Assembly: GCA_003353845.1 (NCBI GenBank) | Contig: PIVT01000003.1 | Coordinates: 48,475 to 112,474 of the forward strand | DNA length: 64,000 nt | Origin: Pseudomonadota bacterium | GTDB lineage: Bacteria > Myxococcota_A > UBA9160 > JADFDR01 | Reading direction: 5' to 3' | Shown: in pieces, positions 26,506 through 35,240 of the stretch | How positions within the stretch are numbered: position 1 is the stretch's first letter | How the letters are laid out: each line of letters starts with the position of its first letter | Program-made: the position numbers and the translations under genes | Notes under the pieces: model-generated | The model's database searches: none | What the model was told of the DNA's origin: nothing | Seen by the model: the letters and a program-made list of their open reading frames with translations, nothing else

Positions 26506-27282
26506 CTATTCCCGGTTGAAGTAGTGAATCATCTTCCATAGCAAGCGAGGGAAGTATCGGCGCATGGCCATGACAAACTTGGCTTCGCCGCCAGGCAGTA
26601 AGATTTCAACCTTTCGCTTCAGCCCTTTCTCTACCTCATCCACAATGAATTCAGGATCTGCAAAACGCTTTTTCTCAATGGAGTCACGCACACTCTTTGG
26701 GTTGGAGGTCTCCACTGCTTGTTGCAATAAGGGGGTGTCTACCAGGGGTGGGCAAACCAACATAATCTGAACCCCGCGGCCTCGATTTTCCTCAATCAAT
26801 ATTTCGGTGTAAGCATTAACCGCGGCCTTGCTCGCGCAATAAGCACCACACTCGGGAACCAGCACAGAACCTCCCGTTGAACCGAATACCACAAGTTCAC
26901 CGGCACCCTTTTCGAACATGGCTGGCAAGACCGACTTAGTGACATTGACCGTTCCGCCATAATTGATTCTCATGAGCTTGTGAATTGTTTCCGTCTCTTG
27001 CTCGGCCAGGCACGCCGTGGGCATAATCGCCGCGCAGTGTACAACTCGATGGATAAATCCGAACTGAGCACGCACCTCGGCCAACACGCCCTCGAATCCT
27101 GCCAGGTCGGAGACATCGCACAGGAAGGGGAAGATATTCGAGGATTCCTGCGGGAGGGACTCAAGCCCTGCGGAATCCAAATCCACGACCGCGACCTTTG
27201 CCCCTTGCTTGGCCAATCGAAGTGCACAGATTCGCCCCAACCCACTGGCGCCACCTGTAACGAGTGCAACTTGTGGAGTCAT
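26506..27282 (-). CDS. SDR family oxidoreductase
   Basis: 258 residues, classical short-chain dehydrogenase. The cofactor loop is TGGASGLG (about 8-15), Asp at the end of the second strand (AVVDLD) favours NAD(H), and the catalytic YCASK lies near residue 146 with a preceding Ser in FGSTGGS. The C-terminal part contains a short hydrophobic or basic helix (MAMRRYFPRLLWKMI) that may touch the membrane. The upstream gene's stop overlaps its start by 4 bases, so it is coupled to the acetoacetate-decarboxylase-like enzyme, suggesting sequential steps on a keto or hydroxy compound. Substrate unknown. Confidence 0.9.
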   Translation of the reverse strand: MTPQVALVTGGASGLGRICALRLAKQGAKVAVVDLDSAGLESLPQESSNIFPFLCDVSDLAGFEGVLAEVRAQFGFIHRVVHCAAIMPTACLAEQETETIHKLMRINYGGTVNVTKSVLPAMFEKGAGELVVFGSTGGSVLVPECGAYCASKAAVNAYTEILIEENRGRGVQIMLVCPPLVDTPLLQQAVETSNPKSVRDSIEKKRFADPEFIVDEVEKGLKRKVEILLPGGEAKFVMAMRRYFPRLLWKMIHYFNRE

Positions 27283-28112
27283 CCCCTGCTCCCGTCCGTA
27301 GAGTTCCCGGCCTGGCTAGCGCTTGGACCTTCCAAGAGTGTGGGCGCACTCATTTCGAAATAGAGTTGCCCCATCCAACTCGAAAGCAAAGGTGTTTCCC
27401 CAACCTTTAGTGTCCGAAGCACATCTGCAAGAGGATGGTTCCCAAGGCTGAGTTCACCCCCGCGAAACTTGAAAGCGGCCTCTTCGTAACGCTGAGTCAG
27501 ATAACCCACGTGGGGTCGCCCCTCAAAATTTGAATATACGGGCGAGGTTACCGGGTCGGGGGCCGTGGTCCCCTGCGACGCAACGGTATACGTCAAAACC
27601 TCTTGGCCCTGCATGCGCAGTGTAAAACTGGCGCGACCGCCGGTAATGGCATACTCGATTTCTTCGACGGTTTTCGGGTATCCCCACATCAAGCGCCCCG
27701 CGTCTCGAGCCAAGCTGGTGCTTACGGGGAGCTTCCAGGTGTAGGCCGGCAATTGGCCTGCAGCAAGGTCGCGCCAAACACGGAAGTAGGGAAAGCCCAA
27801 CTCTTTGCCTATGGGGTTGACGAAGAAAGCGATGGCGATTTCATCATAAGCGCCGCAATCCGTATCGGTATAGTGGACACAGGAAAGAGATAACAGTGCG
27901 CGACCCGGTGCAGCTCGCACGACTTCAAAGCCACTTCCAACAAGCTGTTGATTAGCGAGAGCCGCGGGCACCAGAAAAATCCCTCCCGAGGAAGAGCCTT
28001 TCCTGAATTCTGTCGGATAGCTGAGCGTATTACCTTCTATATCAAAGCTACGACTTGGTGCTACTGTGCGTTCCTGCAACTCACACTCCTCACTCGCTTG
28101 GCCATGTCCCAT
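27279..28112 (-). CDS. Acetoacetate decarboxylase-like protein
   Basis: 277 residues from ATG 28112; a TTG at 28151 would add 13 residues but runs over an inverted repeat and is less likely. The ADC superfamily signature is the RLMWGYPKTVEEIEY segment, whose Lys corresponds to the Schiff-base lysine. The neighbouring lysine of true acetoacetate decarboxylase appears to be Thr here. Family members decarboxylate beta-keto acids, or catalyse aldol or dehydratase chemistry. It overlaps the SDR gene by 4 bases and diverges from the RND exporter. Family fairly sure, reaction unknown. Confidence 0.82.
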   Translation of the reverse strand: MGHGQASEECELQERTVAPSRSFDIEGNTLSYPTEFRKGSSSGGIFLVPAALANQQLVGSGFEVVRAAPGRALLSLSCVHYTDTDCGAYDEIAIAFFVNPIGKELGFPYFRVWRDLAAGQLPAYTWKLPVSTSLARDAGRLMWGYPKTVEEIEYAITGGRASFTLRMQGQEVLTYTVASQGTTAPDPVTSPVYSNFEGRPHVGYLTQRYEEAAFKFRGGELSLGNHPLADVLRTLKVGETPLLSSWMGQLYFEMSAPTLLEGPSASQAGNSTDGSRG

Positions 28113-28114
28113 CC

Positions 28115-28176
28115 ATCCCACATGGGATTCCAGCCAGATACAGTAAAACAATTAGGTGAGAGACCCTGCTTCTCAC
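28115..28176. promoter_or_regulatory. Two inverted repeats in the divergent ADC-like / RND promoter region
   Basis: ATCCCA-CA-TGGGAT (28115-28128) and GTGAGA-N9-TCTCAC (28156-28176), both perfect 6-base arms. They fall within the 130 bases between the preferred starts 28112 (minus) and 28243 (plus), so they could be operators. No regulator can be named. Confidence 0.3.
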
Positions 28177-28242
28177 GGTATTCTAGGGCTCTTAAACAGT
28201 GTCGCGCAAACTCACCTTGCCCGCTTGGAGTCGCAGCGCCGA

Positions 28243-30693
28243 ATGTCCTGGATCAACCGACAAATAGAACTCAATTTTGAGTGGCTGGGCAATTTCACCT
28301 TTAATCATCCCAAACGCGTTCTCCTCTGCATCCTCCTCTTGCTGGCTGCGGTTCTAAGCCAACTGCCCCATCTCACTATCGATACCTCGCCAGAAGGAAT
28401 GCTCCATCCCAATGACCCCGTGCGTCTTGAGTACAACGAATTTCGGGATCAGTTTGGAACCGATGAAATCATCCTTATCGCCGTCGAGGTCCCCGAAGAG
28501 TTAAACAAAGAGTTCCTCGCAAAATTTAGCGTCTTCCAAAACGAGATTGAGCAGAAAGTCCCTTATCTAAAAGACGTCACGAGCCTGTTCAATGCGAGAA
28601 GTACCCGTGGCGAGAACAACACACTGATCGTCGAGGAATATCTCAACGATGCCCGATCGAACAATGGAGAAATTGCCGAGAGAATTCGCAGCGCCTCCAA
28701 TGACCCACTTTATCGGAATCAGTACATCTCCGAGAACGGGCGATGGCTCTCTCTTGTCCTTGAAACAGACGCGCTTCTGGAGCCCGTCAAATCCCTTGAA
28801 AATGCTGAATTTGACACTCCGAATGTCGAACCTGTCAGTCGCTACCTTTCTCCGAAGCAGAATTCGGAAATCGTCAAGATCGTTTCAGAAATCATAAACG
28901 TTTACCAAGCCCCTGACTTTAGAATCGCGTACACCGGGAACCCCGTCATTCTTGAGATCTTCAATCAAGAAACGATGAAGAACATGCTCATTACTTGCGG
29001 TGGAGCGACCGTCATTCTTGTTGTTTCGCTGATCCTTTTCTTTCGCAGACTCTCCGGCGTTTTACTGCCAATTTGCATTGTACAGTTATCAGTCCTCACC
29101 ACTTTAGGTCTCATGGCCTGTTTCGGCATGCCCTTTACCATGAGTACAAATACGCTGGTACCTTTTTTGTATGCCGTGGGGATTGGAGACGCCATCCACA
29201 TCCTGGCGATTTTCTATCGTCAATATGAGATGACAGAGAACAAACAAGACGCCGTTATCTATGCCTTGAAACACTCGGGGCCCCCCGTCTTTCTAACGAG
29301 CCTTACAACCGCAGGTGGGTTGATCTCCTTTGTCTTTGCCGAACGCTTTGATATCGCCCAGATGGGAATCTGCGTAGCGACAGGTGTGATGTTGGCCCTG
29401 TTTTTCACCGTCGTTTTGCTGCCATCGGTTTTGGCATTGTTTCCCATCCAACTTCATGTTGGGAACAAGAAAACTTCCAAGGCCACGAATCACATGCTCG
29501 AAGTCGTCTCTGATTTCGCCTGTGCCTATCCCAAGCAGATTCTATTGAGTGCGATCGCCGTCTTCCTGCTTGCCTTCATCCCGATATCCAGTCTTTATTT
29601 TTCCAACGACACACTTTCGCTCTTTGAAGAGGATGCGAAAATTCGCAAGGATACCATGCTCGTCGACAGGGAATTGGGCGGAGCAGGGGTTGTGGAGGTC
29701 ATTGTCGACACTCACGAAGAAAACGGGTTATATGACCCGCTGATTCTTCAGACCATCGACGACAGCATCCAACAGGTCGTTCAATACACGAAATCCAACT
29801 ACCCCAACACTGTGATCGAATCGGGAATTTCCATCACCGACATCCTGCGAGAAACCCATCGTGCATTACACGACAATGACCAGGCGTACTACCGTTTGCC
29901 AGCCCAACGAGAAGCCATCGCACAAGAGCTCCTTCTATTTGAAAACAGTGGTTCCGACGATTTGGAACGAGTTGTCGATTCCAAATTCAGCATGGCGCGT
30001 ATCAGCATGAAGATCCCCTACGCAGACGGGGTCATTTACTATCCACTACTTCGTGAGATCGAAGCGATTTTCAAGTCTACGTTCACGAAAGCATTAAAGG
30101 CAACAGGCGCCGAGAAGATCGACATCAGCCTGACCGGCGGGATGGCTCTTGTGGGCACTTCCATTCCTCGCACGCTTCACAGTATGGGCACAAGCTATGT
30201 GATCGCGTTCATCATTGTAACCCTGCTCATGGTTCTCTTGATTGGTAATGTAAAAATTGGTCTGCTGAGCATGTTTCCCAATGTGCTTCCCATCGCCATG
30301 GTTCTCGGATTCATGGGGGCTACTTCAACACCATTGGACATGACGACGGTCATGATTGGAAGTATCGCCATTGGCGTGGTGGTCGACGACACCTTGCACT
30401 TCATGCACACCTATCGGAGATTTTACTTCGAGCTTGGGGACTCCAAACGAGCAGTGAAAGAAACCTTCTACACTTCGGGACGCGCGATGTTGATCACATC
30501 CATCATCCTCTGCGGTTGTTTTTCATCCAACATGCTGGGCACCCTGGCCAATGTAGACCGTTTTGGCTTCTTCCTGGCATTGACCGTTGCCCTTGCACTC
30601 ATCGGAGATTTCCTGGTCTCACCGGCACTGGTTATTCTTTTCACCAAGAGCCATCAGCCGAACAAGGAGCCATCAGCCAAAAAAGAGCTGTGA
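28243..30693 (+). CDS. RND/MMPL family exporter, paralogue of 14708-17167
   Basis: 816 residues from ATG 28243. I chose this over GTG 28156 because it aligns residue for residue with the start of the paralogue (FEWLG against FEYWG at residues 12-16). TM1 about 24-42, a first periplasmic loop with DTSPEGMLHPNDP, five or so helices at about 250-400, a second loop, and a terminal TM block at about 645-800 containing the VDDTLHF segment that matches VDDTIHF in the paralogue. This is a COG1033-type exporter of lipids or hydrophobic compounds. It diverges from the ADC-like/SDR pair, which may make or modify its cargo. Confidence 0.9.
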   Translation: MSWINRQIELNFEWLGNFTFNHPKRVLLCILLLLAAVLSQLPHLTIDTSPEGMLHPNDPVRLEYNEFRDQFGTDEIILIAVEVPEELNKEFLAKFSVFQNEIEQKVPYLKDVTSLFNARSTRGENNTLIVEEYLNDARSNNGEIAERIRSASNDPLYRNQYISENGRWLSLVLETDALLEPVKSLENAEFDTPNVEPVSRYLSPKQNSEIVKIVSEIINVYQAPDFRIAYTGNPVILEIFNQETMKNMLITCGGATVILVVSLILFFRRLSGVLLPICIVQLSVLTTLGLMACFGMPFTMSTNTLVPFLYAVGIGDAIHILAIFYRQYEMTENKQDAVIYALKHSGPPVFLTSLTTAGGLISFVFAERFDIAQMGICVATGVMLALFFTVVLLPSVLALFPIQLHVGNKKTSKATNHMLEVVSDFACAYPKQILLSAIAVFLLAFIPISSLYFSNDTLSLFEEDAKIRKDTMLVDRELGGAGVVEVIVDTHEENGLYDPLILQTIDDSIQQVVQYTKSNYPNTVIESGISITDILRETHRALHDNDQAYYRLPAQREAIAQELLLFENSGSDDLERVVDSKFSMARISMKIPYADGVIYYPLLREIEAIFKSTFTKALKATGAEKIDISLTGGMALVGTSIPRTLHSMGTSYVIAFIIVTLLMVLLIGNVKIGLLSMFPNVLPIAMVLGFMGATSTPLDMTTVMIGSIAIGVVVDDTLHFMHTYRRFYFELGDSKRAVKETFYTSGRAMLITSIILCGCFSSNMLGTLANVDRFGFFLALTVALALIGDFLVSPALVILFTKSHQPNKEPSAKKEL

Positions 30694-30721
30694 GCCCATA
30701 CTCGACAATCTCCCCCAGGTG

Positions 30722-30755
30722 AAAAAGGCCGTGCGCTGAGATACACGAGCGGCCT
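30722..30755 (-). terminator. Intrinsic terminator of the nap operon
   Basis: On the minus strand AGGCCG, an 18-base loop and CGGCCT run into TTTTT (plus-strand arms at 30726-30731 and 30750-30755). It lies 82 bases beyond the napB stop, between convergent napB and the RND gene. Confidence 0.6.
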
Positions 30756-30836
30756 GTTGCATGCTGTGGGTAACAATCACGTGCGCGTCATCTCCAATCC
30801 AGGGCTTCGGTCAGATTTACAGCGGCTTCGGTTCGC

Positions 30837-31361
30837 CTATTTCTTCTTTTTGCTCTTATCCTGTTTCATGGTCACGAATGTTGTTTTTGGAGTATCAATG
30901 TCGATGGCCTGTGGGGCATGGCACATGCTGCAGTCATAGCGCGCATTGTTTACCACTTTGCCTTTCTTGTATCCCTTCACGATCCACACCATTTCAGCCT
31001 TGCCCTTCCCCATTTGGGGAGTCTCTAAGTGGGCATCAGAAAGGGGGATGTCACCTTCCACCGCGTTTTCCAGCGAGTGGCAATCAAGACACTCATTGGT
31101 TCCAATCAGAATCGGAAACATGTCTTCGATGGAATGCGAAATGCTCGGTGGTGCAGTATCCCATGCACGCTCCAACAGCTCTGATTCTCCAGCGTCCGGC
31201 TGTGGATATTCGGCCAGTTTCTGATCGCTGAGAGACAAAATAGCTGCGTCACGGAAATACACATCCAAGCCGTCCTTCTCTTCTGCCGTCTGAGCAGCCG
31301 CAAAGGGTGCTGGCATGAGAAGCGCAAACACACTGAGGGTAAGCACGGTAAACTTTCGCAT
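30837..31361 (-). CDS. napB: Periplasmic nitrate reductase, dihaem cytochrome c subunit NapB
   Basis: 174 residues from ATG 31361. GGGGAG lies 6 bases upstream of this start but abuts the ATG at 31367, and the longer frame to 31454 adds no signal. Sec signal peptide ends near AAA/QTA (about residue 23). Haem sites are CLDCH (91-95) and CSMCH (144-148), with candidate distal His76 and His109, the NapB pattern. It receives electrons from a quinol-oxidising partner and passes them to NapA in the periplasm. The last 10 residues are almost all Lys/Ser. It is the last gene of the minus-strand nap run and is followed by a terminator. Confidence 0.94.
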   Translation of the reverse strand: MRKFTVLTLSVFALLMPAPFAAAQTAEEKDGLDVYFRDAAILSLSDQKLAEYPQPDAGESELLERAWDTAPPSISHSIEDMFPILIGTNECLDCHSLENAVEGDIPLSDAHLETPQMGKGKAEMVWIVKGYKKGKVVNNARYDCSMCHAPQAIDIDTPKTTFVTMKQDKSKKKK

Positions 31362-31470
31362 TTTCATCTCCCCGTTTATCGGTCTAGTGTAAAAAACTTC
31401 ACGACCCGAGTTGTAAAGCCAAGCGCATGGCTGATCCCATTGCAACGACTGCATTTCCCGTCAGTCGCCG

Positions 31471-31689
31471 TCATGTTTCTTCGATCCCTGACAAGTCATT
31501 CAAGTACTGCAGAGCAAGCTCCATATTCGCATCCCAATCAGGCTGCTGCGGATCGGTATGGATTGGCAAAGAACCCTTGTCATCAACAAGCTGAGGCCAA
31601 GCGCCCTCAGTGGTAGCTGCCAGGGCTAGATTGCGGCCCAGGAATCTACCCGTGAGGAATTCGCGCCTACTGACAGCCGATTCAGACAT
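31471..31689 (-). CDS. Small NapF-like protein lacking iron-sulphur cysteines
   Basis: 72 residues, lying between napA and napB, 6 bases from the napA stop. The N-terminus SRREFLTGRFLGR resembles the start of NapF (SRRGILTGRWRK in E. coli), but the protein ends soon after and has no cysteine. The four-cluster ferredoxin part of NapF is therefore absent, and the following bases do not encode it in another frame that I can see. SRREFL also looks like a twin-arginine motif, though the hydrophobic stretch after it is weak. It may be a NapA-binding accessory protein or a remnant of napF. Being a real gene is likely from position; function is inference. Confidence 0.6.
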   Translation of the reverse strand: MSESAVSRREFLTGRFLGRNLALAATTEGAWPQLVDDKGSLPIHTDPQQPDWDANMELALQYLNDLSGIEET

Positions 31690-31695
31690 TGTGGC

Positions 31696-34302
31696 TCAAG
31701 CCTTTCGAACCTTGACTGCACACTTCTTGTAGTCCGTCTCCTTGGAGATGGGACAAGTCGCATCCAGGGTTAGCTTGTTGATCAATACATTCTCATCAAA
31801 CCAAGGAACAAAAATCAATCCGTCGGGGGTTTTATTGCGACCTCCCGTTTCAAGCCGTGCCTTTACCTCGCCACGCCGCGACTCGATCAGAATTTCATCA
31901 CCTTGCTTAACCCCTCTCGCTTTTGCGTCGGCCTCATTCATGTAACACTTGGCGTAAGGCACTGCAGCGTTCAACTCCGCAACACGCTTTGTCATACTCC
32001 CAGAGTGCCAATGCTCAAGCACGCGCCCCGTACACAACCAGAGGTTGTATTCCTTGTCCGGGATTTCGGCAGCCTCTTCGTAGGGTCGGAAAAAGATCTT
32101 CGCCTTACCGGCAAGATTTACCTTTTTGTCGCTCCCCTTGGCTTCGGGAATCGCCTTTAGCGCCTTTCCGTAGAAGCTGTACCCTGCCCCCTTTTCAACA
32201 TAGGGGTCCTCACCTTCCTTGAAGCGCCAGCGCGTCTCACGGCCATTCACAACTGGCCAACGCAGACCACGCAGCTTGTGGTAGGTGTCGAAATCAGCCA
32301 GATCGTGTCCATTCCCCTGGCCGAATTGTTGATATTCATTCCACAAAGCTTTGTGCACGAAGAAGCCGCAGGATTCAGCAATCTCGTTTCGATGCCCGTT
32401 TGCAATGGGATCGCCTTCGTAGGAAATGGCCTTGTACTCAGGACGTGCAAAAAGCACATCGTAGAGTGTGTCGTCAGGGCTGTAGCCCATCTCCTTTGCT
32501 TCGCTGAGCACATCCGGAAGCTTATTCTCTTCGAATGTCCCGTCAGCCTTTAGACCGGGGAGCGGTTGCTCCTTCCACACTTCCTTTAGCTTGAAGTGCT
32601 TGGAAAACTCCATGGTCTGCCAGAGATCGCCCTTGGCCTCACCCGGTGCAGTCACCTGCTGCCGCCAATGCTGAGTACGTCGCTCGGCATTTCCGTAAGC
32701 GCCCCACTTTTCGTAAATCATGGCCACTGGCAATACCAAGTCCGCCACCTTGGCCGACACAGTGGGATAGGCGTCGGAAACAACGATGAAGTTATCTTTT
32801 TCTCGAGCCGCCTTATACCACTCATTGGCGTTGGCAAAGTTTTGGAAAGGATTAGCAACTTGGGACCAGAAAAATTTCACGTCGCCGGATCGCAACTTGC
32901 GCATCATCTTCACCGCATGCGTACCCACCTTCGGATTCAAGGTTCGGCCGGGTAAATGCCATAGCTTTTCCGTCTTCTCACGATGCCCCTTGTTGGCCAC
33001 CACCATATCTGCGGGTAAGCGGTGAGCAAAGGTTCCCACCTCACGTGCGGTCCCACAGGCGGAAGGTTGTCCCGTCAAAGAAAAGGGTCCAGATCCGGGA
33101 ATCGAGATTTTCCCAGTAAGCAGATGGTTCATGTAGCACTGCTCGTTCACCCAGGTACCACGCGTGTGTTGGTTGAATCCCATGGTCCAGAACGAGATCA
33201 CTTTCAATTTCGGATCGGCATAGGCATCCGCCAACTCGACCAACTTGGCAACAGGCACACCCGAGAGTTTACTCACATACTCAGCAGTATAGGGCTCAAC
33301 CGATGCCTTGAATTCTTCAAAGGTCGTCTGCCAGTGCTTTTTCGCAGCCTTTCCATTTTTCGCCTGCTTCTCGCGATCAGAATCGGTTGGCAACCCCCAA
33401 CCAATATCCGTCATCCCTGCTGCAAAAATGGTGTGCTTCTTAACGAAGTCCCAATTCACCGCATCCTTTTCAATGATGCTGCGCGCGATAAAGTTCTGGA
33501 TTGCCAGATCGGTCTGCGGGTTAAAGATCAGTTCGAGATCTGCAATATTGCTCGTACGATTCGAGTAAGTGGATAGATTAATCAGCTTGGTGTCGGGCTT
33601 TAACATCTTTCGATTGGTCACACGGGACCAAAGAATGGGATGGCACTCAGCCATGTTTGCACCCCAGGTCACGACAACATCTGTCTCTTCGATATCGTCA
33701 TAGCAACCCATGGGCTCATCAATGCCGAAGGTTTGGATAAAGCCCGCGACGGCAGAGGCCATGCAATGGCGCGCATTGGGGTCGATGTTGTTGGAGCGAA
33801 AGCCACCCTTCATCAATTTGGCCGCAGCATAGCCTTCGTCGATGGTGTATTGCCCGGAGCCAAAGACCGCGACCGCACTCGGACCTGCTGCCTGATAATA
33901 TTCCTTGAACTTCTGGGACATGACCTCGAAGGCTTTGTCCCAAGAAACCGGTGCGAAGTCACCTTGTTTGTTGAACTCACCATCCTTCATGCGCAAAAGC
34001 GGTTGGGTCAAGCGATCCGCTCCGTACATGATCTTGGCGTTGTAATAACCCTTAATGCAGTTCAACCCACGGTTCACCGGCGATTCGGGGTCCCCTTTTA
34101 CGGCCACGATCTGATCGTCTTTGGTTGCAACCATGATTCCGCAACCGACACCACAGAAACGACAGACCGACTTATCCCACTTCCAGTCCTTTTCTGCCTT
34201 CTTTGATTTGGCTTGTGCCTGTTTGGGAACCGAGATTCCAACACTTCCGGCTACCGAGGCGGCAACCGCTGCCTTCATAAAATCGCGTCGCGTCTGGGTC
34301 AT
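31696..34302 (-). CDS. napA: Periplasmic nitrate reductase catalytic subunit NapA
   Basis: 868 residues, full length. Tat signal TRRDFMKA (4-11) ends near AQA (about 31). The [4Fe-4S] cluster ligands are Cys47, Cys50, Cys54 and Cys82, and Lys84 is the conserved electron-path lysine. Cys180 in NARHCMAS is the molybdenum ligand. The later molybdopterin-binding segments are present through the C-terminus (for example [11 protein letters not shown]). It reduces nitrate to nitrite in the periplasm using bis-MGD. The set here is napD-napA-small ORF-napB; napC, napGH and napE are not in the window. napD lies 176 bases upstream. Confidence 0.97.
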   Translation of the reverse strand: MTQTRRDFMKAAVAASVAGSVGISVPKQAQAKSKKAEKDWKWDKSVCRFCGVGCGIMVATKDDQIVAVKGDPESPVNRGLNCIKGYYNAKIMYGADRLTQPLLRMKDGEFNKQGDFAPVSWDKAFEVMSQKFKEYYQAAGPSAVAVFGSGQYTIDEGYAAAKLMKGGFRSNNIDPNARHCMASAVAGFIQTFGIDEPMGCYDDIEETDVVVTWGANMAECHPILWSRVTNRKMLKPDTKLINLSTYSNRTSNIADLELIFNPQTDLAIQNFIARSIIEKDAVNWDFVKKHTIFAAGMTDIGWGLPTDSDREKQAKNGKAAKKHWQTTFEEFKASVEPYTAEYVSKLSGVPVAKLVELADAYADPKLKVISFWTMGFNQHTRGTWVNEQCYMNHLLTGKISIPGSGPFSLTGQPSACGTAREVGTFAHRLPADMVVANKGHREKTEKLWHLPGRTLNPKVGTHAVKMMRKLRSGDVKFFWSQVANPFQNFANANEWYKAAREKDNFIVVSDAYPTVSAKVADLVLPVAMIYEKWGAYGNAERRTQHWRQQVTAPGEAKGDLWQTMEFSKHFKLKEVWKEQPLPGLKADGTFEENKLPDVLSEAKEMGYSPDDTLYDVLFARPEYKAISYEGDPIANGHRNEIAESCGFFVHKALWNEYQQFGQGNGHDLADFDTYHKLRGLRWPVVNGRETRWRFKEGEDPYVEKGAGYSFYGKALKAIPEAKGSDKKVNLAGKAKIFFRPYEEAAEIPDKEYNLWLCTGRVLEHWHSGSMTKRVAELNAAVPYAKCYMNEADAKARGVKQGDEILIESRRGEVKARLETGGRNKTPDGLIFVPWFDENVLINKLTLDATCPISKETDYKKCAVKVRKA

Positions 34303-34393
34303 AGCTTCTCCAGGATCGTCCTTCGAACCGATGGGTCCGAAATAGATGGGTACGAACAGTTACAAAACGTATTCATAAAACTAACTTCAATCG

Positions 34394-34410
34394 TCAATAT
34401 TGTACATTGA
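34394..34410. promoter_or_regulatory. Dyad upstream of napA
   Basis: TCAAT-N7-ATTGA in an AT-rich patch between napD and napA. The arms are too far apart for a canonical FNR box (TTGAT-N4-ATCAA). It may be a regulator site for a napA promoter, but no clear -10/-35 was found. Confidence 0.25.
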
Positions 34411-34478
34411 TATTATTTTTCCCTGCCAGGGATTTTTGAACAGACTCACGCTCGTGTAAGGCGAAACCCCGGCCAAAT

Positions 34479-34715
34479 CTAAGCCAACTCCTCTAGACAA
34501 AACTCCGCCATTTCTGCCATGACGACATCCTCTATCTCTTGTATTTCACGAACACACTCAATACTGGCATCTGCATCCAGGGCCTCAATGGTCACCACCA
34601 AGCGACCCTTGGGGTCTTCATGATGCACGTCCGCCCATTGGAATGCGGAGATACGCTTCCGAACGACGTTAAGCTTTTGAGGACTACACTGAACCACGAT
34701 CCCCGAAATCAACAT
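34479..34715 (-). CDS. napD: NapA maturation chaperone NapD
   Basis: 78 residues from ATG 34715, which has GGAGAG about 9 bases upstream; the longer frame to 34763 adds an unrelated leader. The sequence has the NapD ferredoxin-like pattern: ISGIVVQCSPQKL, then the core HHEDPKGRLVVTIEA and a C-terminal acidic helix. NapD binds the NapA Tat signal peptide in the cytoplasm and delays export until the molybdenum cofactor is inserted. It is first in the nap order here, 176 bases before napA, and diverges from a small coiled-coil gene. Confidence 0.9.
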   Translation of the reverse strand: MLISGIVVQCSPQKLNVVRKRISAFQWADVHHEDPKGRLVVTIEALDADASIECVREIQEIEDVVMAEMAEFCLEELA

Positions 34716-34906
34716 GAAAACCAACTCTCCCCTTTCTACTCTCTGACGGCCTAATCCTCGCAAAATAAGCTGAGCCTTCGAACCCCTTGCGACAATAAAA
34801 CACGTCCATTGAGATGAGTGCTAAGCTTGTCTTTTGCGGCAAGCCGCCTCTAACAGAAATGAGTTCCAAGAGCGTGGGTTAGGGGCCACAACGGAGGCAA
34901 CTCAAG

Positions 34907-35170
34907 ATGGCAGACCTACTGGAAGGGATCCAAAAAGAAATTGAGTCTCTGAAACAAGTCCGAGACGAACTTCGGGTGAAAGCCGACCTGGCCAAAATGG
35001 AGACACGAGACCAATGGGAAGTGATCGAAAAGAAATGGCAAAGCGTTGAAGGCCAGCTCAAAGAAATCAACAAAGAGGCGAAGTCATCGGCCAGTGATAT
35101 CAGCGACGCGGTTTCTCTAGTCCTGGGAGAAATCAAGGAAGGCTACACGAAGATCAAAACCCACTTCTAG
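34907..35170 (+). CDS. Small coiled-coil protein, function unknown
   Basis: 87 residues, highly charged, with continuous heptad-like helices from 3 to about 60 (LEGIQKEIESLKQVRDELRV, then KKWQSVEGQLKEINK) and a shorter C-terminal helix. No signal peptide, cysteine or known domain. GGAGG lies 10 bases before the ATG, supporting translation. It resembles small stress-related helical proteins in general character only; I do not recognise a family. It sits between the nap operon and a cytochrome gene but on the opposite strand, and is followed by a strong hairpin. Confidence 0.7.
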   Translation: MADLLEGIQKEIESLKQVRDELRVKADLAKMETRDQWEVIEKKWQSVEGQLKEINKEAKSSASDISDAVSLVLGEIKEGYTKIKTHF

Positions 35171-35196
35171 CCAGCCCATGATCGACCGAATGTTCC

Positions 35197-35231
35197 CTAC
35201 CCAGCAGCCAGCCCGCTTCGCTGCTGGGTAG
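35197..35231. terminator. Perfect 12-bp hairpin between convergent genes
   Basis: CTACCCAGCAGC (35197-35208) and GCTGCTGGGTAG (35220-35231) with an 11-base loop. It lies 27 bases after the coiled-coil gene and 10 bases beyond the stop of the convergent cytochrome gene. No T-run follows on either strand, so it may stabilise 3' ends rather than terminate alone. Confidence 0.55.
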
Positions 35232-35240
35232 CCAGCAAGG

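Noticed and set aside
34394..34410. FNR box in the nap promoter region
   Set aside because: Arms TCAAT and ATTGA are 7 bases apart and in the wrong orientation for TTGAT-N4-ATCAA, so it is listed only as an unassigned dyad.
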